Source of the DNA: Distichodus sexfasciatus
Taxonomy: Eukaryota; Chordata; Actinopteri; Characiformes; Distichodontidae
DNA length: 64,000 nt
Assembly (NCBI GenBank): GCA_032718565.1
Contig: JAVGVS010000012.1
Location: 2,606,450 to 2,670,449 of the forward strand
Direction of reading: 5' to 3'
Shown piece by piece: positions 37,201-49,100 of the stretch; positions within the stretch are counted from its first letter, which is position 1; every line of letters begins with the position of its first letter. The position numbers and the translations under genes are program-made. A model generated the notes under the pieces. That model searched no databases and was not told the origin of the DNA. It saw only the letters and a program-made list of their open reading frames with translations.

Positions 37201-40121
37201 ACTACTTCTCTCTCTCCTTTACTCTCTCCCAATTTTCAGTCCTTCTCTCTCTCCTTTACTCTCTCCCAATTTTCAGTCCTTCTCTCTCTGTCTCCATCCC
37301 CTCTCGTGCCCTCCCTCTCTCAAACCCCTCTCTTCAACCCTCCACTTTGTGTCTCATCCATTTTCTCTCTCCATTAGCTCCTCTCTCACTCCTTCTCTCC
37401 CCGCTTTCTTTGTCTCACTCCTTCACTCTCGTTTTTCCTCAGACTCCTACTTCCTCACTCCCTTCTTCTCTGTCTCTCTTCCAAACCCTATAGTCGTGTC
37501 TTGACATCTTTGTGAGGTACTTCCATAATGACTAGACGGCACACTAGTTACTTCTAACCATAACCTTAAGCTCATCAACCAAAACAAACCATTTAACTCC
37601 TTATTTTATGTTTACTAGTAAATGCTGCAACTTTTTTATAAAACATTTTTACTCATTTTTAAACACTCTTTTTACTCATTCTCACAAAATCTGATAAATC
37701 TGAAATTGTTCTGCCTTTTGGAGACAATTAAATCCTTACAGCCTCCTGCAAACCTGCCCACTCATAAACCCACATACTGCATGACAGGAGCCTTGGGGAA
37801 AAACTAGTTTCTTTACTTTTCCATGTGCGTGCTCTATCTGCAAAAACAATATAAATAAATAATTATAAAACACCTCAGGTGTCAGAAATGTGCCAAATCT
37901 GATGTGATGTATAACCCACACAAATTGCGAATCACTGCCAACCAGATTAGATATTCTTCATGACACACTAATGAACAAGAACACAACCAGCTCAAACACA
38001 ACTTCTTTACGCTAGAGAGTGTTACTGGTAAATAGATTCATCATTGTGCCAGTATCACCACTTACAATGGCTGATTAAGTACAAAAGTTTAAAGTTATAT
38101 TTAATAATCCATTCCTAGTTTAAAATGTGTATTTTGTATTTTATTTATATGTTGTTTATTCTGTGTGCATTATTTGTTCTCTGTTCTTTATTTTCTATTG
38201 CACTGCAAAAACTGGAGCCACGTTGTCTCATCTCTCTGTATATCTGTCGAGTATATAGCAGAGATGACAATACAGTTTACTTTGACTTTGAAAAGGACAA
38301 ACAAAATAAGATGGAGCGTTGTCACTGTGTATAACTCCAATGTTGTGATGTATTTATACCTCTGAAAAGTGCTATTCATTTAATTATCATTGTGAACACA
38401 GCACAGCACACAGTGCACCACAATGAATTTGTGCATTTGTAGGAGCACTGAGAAGCTGACGTGTTTGGAGCAGTGTGGGACTTGAACCGGCGATCTTCTG
38501 ATCGTGGGGCGAACTCCCTAATCCTTACACTACCAAGTGCCCCTGAATAAAAACGTTTACTTCTAAGATGCTTCATGGGAACTTGTACATAAAAATTATT
38601 CTTGTTCTTGTTAAGAGAATAGGAAAAAAAAAAAAAAACTCATATTGAAAAAAAAACCTGATATCATTACCGGATTTCTGACACCCCCCCCAATTATCGA
38701 AATCTGGATTATAATTTAGCATCATATGTCAGCCTCGAACACACATACTCTTTTCATGCTGACGCCATGTTACAGGCCCAAAATGCAATTATCTCCATGC
38801 ACATAGAAGCAGATGCACACGGGAGGCAACACAATTCCCTCAAGCACCTACAGACAGCAAAGCAACACGAATTAATGTCGGCTGATAAACCACCAGCCCT
38901 CTGATGTTCTGCAGTGATAGCTCGCTTACGTTCTGCTAATAAATGTGTTCTAATTTTATGTGACAGTAAAACAAACACCCACACACTCAGTCCAAATTTA
39001 TGTTCTAGAACACGAACACACACATACACTAGTTTGCTTTTATAGCTTTGCGAAGACCCGGGTGATACGAGTACCTCAGTGGTACCTTTACCAGTCCTGG
39101 GATTCAAACAGGTGACCTTCTGATCACAGGGCAAACACCCTAACCGTTACGCTACCAAATGCACACTGCAAAGTCCTCATATTGGGAGATTTACCAACAG
39201 ACACATGCAACATATTAACAACTACATTAAATATTTCATAAAAAGTCGTCTGCCAGTCAACTGTTTTGGACACACTTGTTGAACAGAAATGCCTCATGCA
39301 CTTCTTAAATGTGCAAAATCATTTTTCAGTTAACTGTGAAAAAATCCCATTTATTCAAGTCAAGTCATTCTACCTCGTTGGAAAAGCAGTGTTGTATTAG
39401 TGTGTGACTTATGACATTGACTTCGAATGAATTTACCAGTGTAACAAAAAGAGGGAAGGTCCACGCTTTTGAATGATGACATACAGGATGAGGAATAACA
39501 CAAGGATTATGTTCTAAAAAAGTCCTTCTATTCTCACAATCTGCTCAGCTTCCTGAAGTGCTGACAATAAAAAGCTCTAAATTGCTGTTATTATGTCTAC
39601 TGACTACTGTCCATTGTATGATGCATAAAAGGATTGTAAACACATTTTGTGCATTATAAAACATGTACAATTACGCTACTTTACCAATACGGGAATTATG
39701 TGGAGAAAGTCACTGCGCATGCAAATTAGACAGTAATCAAATGTTCAAGAGAGAGACAGAGAATGAAAGAGAGCGAGAATGAGAGAATGAAAGAGTGAGT
39801 GAGACAGAGCGTGACGGAGACAGTGAGTGAATAAGTGGGAGAGAAAGAGAATGAGTGAGTGAGTGAATGAAGGAGAGCATGAGAGTGAAAGATAAAGAGA
39901 ATGAGTGGGTAAAAGAGTGAGAGAAATTTAATGAGAGAGTGGAAGCGAGAACGAGAGAGAGAATGAGTGGATGAAAGAGAGAGGGGGAATGAGTGAGTGA
40001 AAGTGAGAGAGAATGAGAGAGAGACTGTGAGCGCTAAACCAAACAGTACTGCCATTAGATAAGAAGCACACAAAAGACAGAAGGGAAGACAGAGCCGGCA
40101 GCTTCAGAAGGTAACAGCAAA

Positions 40122-40156
<35 letters not shown>

Positions 40157-43100
40157 GAGAGACAGCGTATGTGTTAGGTATCATCTACTGAAGCGGTTCA
40201 CTGCTAAACGTTGAGCCTCATTATCAAGTAATCCTCCTGACTGTAACTTCAAGCTGCTGTAACGTTAGGAACTGGCCTGATGTTGTTGAACGCTTATAGC
40301 GCATACAACACAACACAGCACAGCACAGCAGCTGAGGAACAAGTGGAGGCAACCACACCAGTGACCACAACCAATCTAGCAGCTATTAGTGCCGACGCAC
40401 TCGTTTCACCATCGTCCGACCTTCAATACTTCTGCTGTCACTGGAAGTCGTGGCTGTAAGTGAGGCGGCATCGTCTTTTAGGAGTTTATGGACAAGGACA
40501 TGGCAGAAGTGTAAGAATAATTCATCATGGGCAAGAATGAGTTGATTAAGAGGAGCTCTGCTTGGGCTTAAAGTCGTAACTTCAAATTGCCTTCAAACAT
40601 AGTGTTATGTCTAAACAAGATAAACAAGTCAAAGGTTTGGGTAATACAGTCAAGGATTTTTTTTAAATGACAATGCAAAAACCACAAAAGCATTTTGGGG
40701 TCCCTCTTGAAGCTGACTGAGAACATGCTGTTCAGAAAATAGGCGTTTTTATATACATTTTTTATGTAAAATATTTAAACTGTATATATGCATGTACACT
40801 GCTGGGCAAAAAAAAAGAGGCAAACAAAATTTACTGCATGTTTTATGATTACTTTTCTTGTTTCACAAATCCATGAAACAGTGCTGTACAATATTGTCTG
40901 CATCCAGTGTAGAGTTTTGAAGGAGATGGCTTTTCCCGTGTTTGTCTTTGGTAAACTCAGTTGTTTGGTCAAGCTGTCCTACAGTCTTTCACAGCATGTT
41001 GCATCAGTCATTCCAAATTATAGTTTTTATTCTATTTTTGGTCATTCAAAAAGTAGAAGGAGCAAGAGGAGTCAAGGAGGAAACATTGGCAACACAAACT
41101 TCTAAAAAGCTGGTTGAAAGAATTTTTAAAAATCTGACTATTCATAGTATAAAAATAAAAGTAATCTAAAGTAAAACTGTCAGATCTTTGAATTACTCAA
41201 ATGGAAATTAAAGAAATAGCATTTTAAATTCAAGTCGTGTTAATTACTGATGACTACAGTATGTAGGTATGTATGTATGTATATATATATTTATACTAGG
41301 ACTGGGCGATATATCGAGTTTTTTAAATATATCGATATATTTTCATACGAGATATAGGATTACACAATATTGTGTATATCGATATAGTTTATTTTGCGGT
41401 AAAATTATACTAAGTCGCAAGCGCAAATGTGAAACTCGAGAGCACAAAATTAAGATTCGAGTGCGTGGTTGTGATAATATTGCGTGCAAACTATATTTTT
41501 CCTCCCTCGAAAGTCTTTTTTCCTCTCAATGTGTTAAATGGCCTTGCGCGCAAAGTAGACTACCGAAGATGGCGGAGGAACAGCGGCAGGTAGGTTAAAC
41601 ACAAGTTATAGTTTATCAACCTTATAATATTATTTTCATAGTTAGGTCTTACACGTTTAATAAGCACGCAATCTATGGCTCACCTTGCCCACTTGTCTGT
41701 CCCCAAACTGCCAAAACCAGCCCCTTTCAAACCGCGCACGAAAAAATCTCACTCGAGAAAAAAAGCCGCTCGTCGGTAATCTACTTTGCGCGCAATGCCA
41801 TTTAACACATCGAGAGGAAAAAAAGTCATTCGCGGGAGGAAAAATACAGCTTGCGTGCAATATTATCACAACCGCGCACTCGATTCTTAATTTTGTGCTC
41901 TCGAGTTTTACATTTGCGCTCGCGACTTTGAAATTTACGCCCGCGGATTTTTTGCACAAGCCATTTTGCGCGCTCTAGTTTTGGCATTGATGTGATGTTA
42001 TGAAAAAATAACATCACTGCTGTAAAGGAAAATAACAAATTAAATACATTTCCCATCTCTTGCTGCCACTGCGGGGAAAAATCCCTACCGTCCTGTGAAC
42101 TCAACTGACAACCAACTTTTTTTTCTTTTCTTAGGCCCTAGCTTGTTATTTATTTTCTCAATATTTGACTTGTTATTTGAGAATTGCACAGGATACACTG
42201 ACCAGGAGTTGAACAATTTTATTCAGTCAAGTTTTGTTGTTTGTACAGGTTACTATAAAAGAGGAAGCAGTTTCACACTCGTTTTTTTGCTCTGTATCTG
42301 TTATATTTACATTTTATTTTTTAATCAGAAAGCATTTTTTTTTCAATATATATTTTAGTCTGTTTTTAATAAAAGTGCCCCTGTGACAGTTGGTACATGT
42401 GGCTTTGACCCAGAATTGGTTTTTGTTATTACTTCACCCAAAATAATATCGAGATATATATCGTATATCGCCATTTACCAAAAAATAGTGAGATGATTTT
42501 TGGTCCATATCGCTCAGCCCTAATTTATACACACATATACAGCAAATAAAAGTATATAGCCTCAAAAATTATTTCTTTTCTGACATTCTCTCATCCAGCA
42601 TGTTGAGATGCTTACAAGCAGTTTGGGTGCCTTAAGTACCTTTCAGTTTTTGGTTTCTTTTTTTCCATACTCTTTGATTCCTCTTGCTTCTTCTACTTTT
42701 TTGAATAAACTGATAAAATAAATATAATGGAAAGAAAAGCTGTTTAAATAATTTATTAAGTTTAATTGGTTGATGTGTTCTCTCAACCAGCTTTAGACAA
42801 GAGCTTAAGATGCTTTTTAGCAGTTTTTTTACCTACTTTTTCTGGGGGGTTTTTCTGGAAATGTGATTCTTTTGCTTCTCTTAATTTAGTGAACGTAAAT
42901 GGAATGAAAAGACTTTTAACAGTTTTTAAAACAAGTTAGCTTAGGCCATTTTGGGCCATTTGTGCTGCATACTTCATTTTTTGGACAACTCCTTGGTTCT
43001 TTAAAAACATCAACAAAAATATAACTGCAAGCAGTGATTATGGGGGCCATGCAGTTTGCAGCCTTATCAGTTTTTTATGAATTGAAGTACATATATGTTG

Positions 43101-46100
43101 AGATTTGATATCTTTCATCTTTTTATCTACGCATTTACGGTTCAAAACTTATTACGCTAACTTTAAAATAGTTTATTATGGTGCCAATAAGTGGGATGTC
43201 GACTTTGAAGTGAAGCTTTGCAGCCATATAAAGAAATACCAGAAAATGGGCTTAATTATTACTATAAGAGAGTGTCTAAAAACTGTAAATTGTAGTAAAG
43301 TTTCCTTATTCAAACATATGTCTTGCTGAATTTGTTTCAAAGTATTGATTTGCATAATATAGCCATATGAATAGGTAAATGAAAAATGTGCTCAATAACT
43401 ATTAAAGAAGAATATGCTGAGATTTAAATAATACGATTTCATATTATGAAAATTAGCGGTAGCTCACTCAGAGCTAGAATTCTATGATATTCAGTGTGTG
43501 GCATTGCATTACTATACGAAGCCGAGCACATTTATTTAAAAAATAAAGCCAAATGAAAACCTAAATTAAAAATATACTTGATAATAATTAAAGAAGAATG
43601 TCTTGGGATTCAAATAATACCAGTTACATGCAGATTGGATAAAAATCCAGGATCTAGCTGACTAGTTATGCCAATTAAAGAAAAATCCAATATGGGAAAA
43701 ATAGATACGAGGGTTTATTAAGATTCGTCTTGACCTAAGAAATAAGATGGTATAAGATTTTTAAGAATTGGAGCTACGATTCAAAAGTTATTACGGAAAA
43801 CGCTTAATAGCTTATTAGCACCACCAAGAGGTAGAGTGGTGCTTTTTTTTTTTTTGCCTGAATAGTACGTGAGGTTTAAACTGTTGAAATATGGGCAAAG
43901 TGGCGCAATTTTTTTTCATCAGTATTGGGTAGAGTCAAGGACCTACCTGCCAAATTTCAAAGCTGTTGCCCACCCAGAGCCGAATTTCTATGACACTCGG
44001 TGTATGGGTTTGCAGTCCTACGCCAAGCCGAGCCCATTTATTTGCATATTACATAAAAATGAAGACCTAAATTAAAAATGTGCTCAATAATAATTAAAGA
44101 AGAGTGTCTTGGGATTCAAATGATACCAGTTGCATCCAGATTGGACAAAAATCCAGGGACAAGTTCGAAAAAGATGGGATTTCATTTTATGCAAATTAGC
44201 GAAAAATCAAACATGGCAAAAATAGATGCGAGGGTCTAAAAAATTTGTCTTAAACCAAAGAATAAGATGATATAAGATTTTTGAGAATCAGAGCTACGGT
44301 TAAACATTTATTCGGCAAAATGCTAATTTTTTTGGAAAATTGCAAAATAGCTTATTTTGGTGCATTTTTTTTGCCTGAGTAGTGGGTGGGGTACCGGACC
44401 TACCTGCCAAATTTCAAAGCTGTAGGTCTTACCGTTTTTTCTCCACAACGCGTGGTAAGGCAGAAAAAAAATCGGCACAATAACAATAGGGTACCACGCA
44501 GTGTTCCACTGCATGGCCCCCTAATTAACAAAACGCTGAGTATAAATAAATTGAGAATTCAGAAGTGAAAGTGAAAAGTGTGAGTGATTATTTGTCATTG
44601 CGAACACAGCACAGCACTCAGTAAACCATAACCAAATGTGACCTCTGCATTTGTGAAGCAGCAGTGGGCAGCTAACAAGGGCAGCGCCCGGGGCTGGTAC
44701 CTTGCTCATGAGTACCTCAGTGGTACCTTTACTGGTCCTGGATTCGAACCTGCAACCTTCTGATCTTAGGGCAAACACCCTACCATTACGCCACCAACTG
44801 CCCATGAACTGCCCCAACTGTCATGAAGAATAAATAGAACATAAATAGAAGTGAAACACAGTTCAAGTTTATTTATGCCAATTGTGCAAAACCAAAGAAT
44901 AGGTGAATTTAGAACAATGGAATGAAGGCGTGGACATTTTCAACTTTTGACCGGCAGTTTTTATGTGGACTGAATACTTTCCCTCCATTTCCAGTGTGAT
45001 GGCGATGTTTAACAGTCATGAGACGCTGCACATCAAGGTCCTGGAGGACTCGGAGGAGAGTGGGCTATTTGTGGTCCGTGTTGCCTGCGACGACCTCTTC
45101 CTGCTGGGCTTCTGGTGGAGGAAGGAGCCCTTTCACAACGAGCTGCTGGAGCAGACCGCCACAGTGAAGACCACCGGGCTTGACAATAAAAGCCTGGGGC
45201 TGGAGTTTGTGCTGAGAGTCAAGCACCGAGCAGCTGGCCTGGCCAACTCTCACTACTGGAGCCCATTTGTGTTGGCGCTGTGCTTGGACGCTCTGCGTTT
45301 TCGCTTCCTGCTGCCACCTCGAGCCCAGTTCATGGGCATTGAGACGGAGATACAAGAACATGGGGAGCTAATGCTGCATCGGTGATGACCACAAACTCCA
45401 AGTATTTGGATTGTGGGTCCCATCGTGGTTGAGTTTGTTCTGCACGACTGATGAAAGGCTCTGAAGGTCCCAGCTGACGGTTCCATTGACTCCTGATTGC
45501 CAGTGAATAAATTATTTATGGATTCGTTTTTCGGAAAATGCAAAGGCTGTACAAGACTGCCGAGACTGTACCCAGTTTTTGCTCCTGATTGATTTTGGAC
45601 TTCTGAAATCACTTTGGCAAAACTCCTTCCAAACACAAGGCCAAAAAGACAAAAAAGAAGCAGTAAAAATATTCAGTCAGCAACTTAAAATGGCCCTGAA
45701 ATGTGGAGAGGACATTTTGAAAAATCCCATTTTTGATCCAAACTAGACATGGGCCGCTATTAAGGTATGACCTGGTTTTTGGAAAAGACACAGTTTCCAA
45801 ATCCTCACGTTTTGTGTCATACTGTTCCTGAAGTATGGACTGTTTTTTAGGATTCTTCAAAGACAAAAACGACAGGAACCCCTGTCATGTGAAGAGTAGG
45901 GTAAAACCTTGTTCACACTAAAAAGTTTACGGCTGTTATTGAATAGAAGACAAAAGCCCTTGATCCGGTGCAACTCCACGTTTGATCAGCAAAGATGTGA
46001 TCAAATAAACTCACTGAACAGTCACAGACTCTACAGCCCACAAAAGCACAGAACACAAGATCTCAGCTTACATGATGCTACATGTTTATTTTTCTTTGTG

Positions 46101-49100
46101 TTGTTTTTTGTGCAAGCGATGTCCTGGCACTTTATGTTGGACAACCATTTTGCATCTGTTTCCTGTGAAGGTTGTCATTTCCTGGGTAAATTCTCTTGTT
46201 TTGTAGATCAGAAAAATCAGTCTTGTTGAAAGATGGTTAAGTTGGTGACCCTCATCTCACCACCCTTTTCACACTACACAACTGTCTGACTTGTGATAAG
46301 GGCAGGATGTGTAGTGTGAACAAAGCATGAAGGGACTGCACAGACTATGTTCAATGGCAAACGCTGATTTATTTTTTTGCCCAATCCAATAACACATTCT
46401 AGAACTGTAATTGTATTATACTGAAATCATAATATTCTTTCCATAATATTTTAAGGTTATTAAACTATCAGAAACTCATACCAGCCCATAAGTGGAAGAG
46501 ACTCAAACGTGATATATTTGGGCCACGAATTGAGTCCTGATAAAGATTTTACTCTGAGCTTCTGTCTGGCTGATGAAAGCTCAGTTGACTCCTGATGAAG
46601 AAATTAATCACTGATTTATCTTCCAAAAAGTGCCAAAAATATAGAAGACTGCTGAGATCTTATCCTGTCTGGCACTGGATTTTTTTGACGGCTTCTGAAA
46701 TCATCTTGCCAAAATTAGAGCCAAGCTTCTAAACTCTTCACAAACGTAAGTGTAAGTGCCTAGCCAGCTCAATCAGGAGCGTGTGAGACTCGTGGGTTCG
46801 AGCCTCATGTTGGGCGCTGTGCTTTAATGGGGTAGTTAGTAGTGTAGCGATTAGGAAGTTGGACCCGTAATGGGAAGGTTCCCGGACTGGTAAAGGTACT
46901 ACTGAGGTACTCATGAGCAAGGTGCACTGCTCAAGCACTCTCCGTCATGGATGGGTCAAATGCAGAGGTCACATTTTGTTGCGGTGCACTGTGTGCTGTA
47001 CTGTGTTCACAATGACAATCACTCACAACAAAATGTGACCTCTGCATTTAACCCATCAGCGAAGGAGCAGTGGGCAGCTGACATGGCCAGCGCTTGGGGA
47101 CTGTACCTTGTTCATGAGTACCTCAGTGGTACCTTTACAGGCCCGGGATTCGAAGCAATGACCTTCTGATAACACCCTAACCGCTACTCTACCAAATGCC
47201 CTGTGAGTGGCTATTAAAGGTGAAAGTAGAGCAGTGAAGTGTCAGAAAACCCCTCTAAAGGACAGAGCCCTCATACTGATGACTACAGCATATTCTGGGT
47301 GTAGGACTGGGTAATGTACTGTATCAGATATACTGTACTTAAGACTTGTTCCATGTATAGATGAGATTTCTGTTCATGTATCTGGAGGGCACAGCGAGAG
47401 CGCCTGAAAGCACAAAAGAAATGAAGCGATGTAGTAAATTTATTGTGGCGTTGGTAAGGACACGATTCAAGTTGTGGGGAGAAAGAACCAGAATGGGTTA
47501 ATGGGCTAAATGAAGCATTTGATGAAGTACTTTAGAGGATATTTAAAAAACCCACATGTATCGTGATATAGCCCCACAAGATCACAAATTTATCTGCAGG
47601 TTATATATTATAGAGCTGCAGCTATCGATTCTTTTTGTAAATGACGATTGATCAGACACATGCTTTATGTTGTTGTATGTGCTGTTGACGTCCTCAGTCA
47701 TAGTTTGATGTGTAAAAGCTGATTCAGTCTTGAAATCAGCACATTTATTATGAAAATTGACCTGCACATATAGAAATGCTTACTTTTCTGTATTTTTATT
47801 ATGCATTCTATGGCTTAGTACTATGAAGCAAAATAACAATAGCATCAGGCGGTAACTCTTGGGTATCCCTTAAAATGCAGAATAATATTTTTTGATAAAT
47901 AGTTTTTCAATATTTCTTTTGTCCCATTGATTCTCTGTAACATTATCAAATCTGATTCATTGAAAATGAAGAAATACTGAAGTTTGAACCATTCTGGCCT
48001 ACAAAATGAGCCTTTCTGGGAGAAAACTACATTTCCCACAATCACCAGCGCACCACTCGGATCCACATCACAATGAAGCGATGAATGTGCGTTCCCGAAT
48101 AAATGCTGAAAATCTCAATAAATTGCTGTAAATGCTGTTGTGAGTGGAATGCTGTTTGCTGTGCTAAGTTATCAGCTAAAATATGAGTTTTGTCTGTAAT
48201 AAAAGAAGATTTGACTGAACCGCACAGAAGAACACGCAATACTTTCACATACAGAGGAATCTGGTCTTGCCTTGATTGTGCCACTAAAACGTGCATCCAT
48301 AATAAGCGTCCGTGGGAAACACAAGCGGAGCATGCTCTAATGAGTGAAAAGAATTAAACGAAGCTTCGATTCTAGAAAATTTGCCTCGACCATTTTTTTA
48401 AATCGAATTATTCGAGAATAATTTGAGAATAACCGTTTCAGCCCTAATATATTGTCTAGCCTACCTGGGCAAGAAGATACACGTAATGTTGTCGGTTGCA
48501 TTTTGTTATTTAAGGTTGAACAATATTGGAAAAACTTAATTTTTTACTTAACAATAGAGGATAACACATTTACAAAAATGTCTAATATGCTGTTTTTGGA
48601 ACCTAAAATGCATTTGTGATAATGAACTAGTATGTTTTAAAATTCTAATATTTAAGCTTCATCACTGACCGCACATCAATATTCAGCCTCTAAAGGTGAA
48701 CCAAAGCAGATTATTTACGCTTTAAACTTCTGGGTCCAAGCTTTTTTGACAAAACCCAACATCAAAATGTGCAGGTTTGTGACAGAAAAACACACCACCA
48801 CAAACAAGGGGCCCTGTGAAGATAAATCTTAATCACACCAAATTAAACCTTTAATAATTAACCAAAAAACGTGACACTATGTTTCATTATTAAACACCAA
48901 CTTACAATTATTAATAATTCATCACAGAGCGCCAACACAAAGCATCTGACAGAGATTTCGAGCCGTCAGACACACCTTAAGGAAGATAAAGTTAGAGAAT
49001 CAGTGTTGTGAGGAAACGAGAAAGTTCACCAACTCTGGGATTATTCCTCTGGGTGCGAGTTGACAAATGCAGGATTTTATTCAGAAGTGAAAAAGGAGGG

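Noticed and set aside
36756..37504. Two long plus-strand open frames (139 and 237 codons)
   Set aside because: They run through a degenerate pyrimidine tract. The translations are almost only S, L, P, F and T in both frames at once, which is low-complexity, not coding.
39726..40073. 115-codon minus-strand frame with S/L/F-rich signal-like protein
   Set aside because: Produced by GAGA/GAGTGA repeats.
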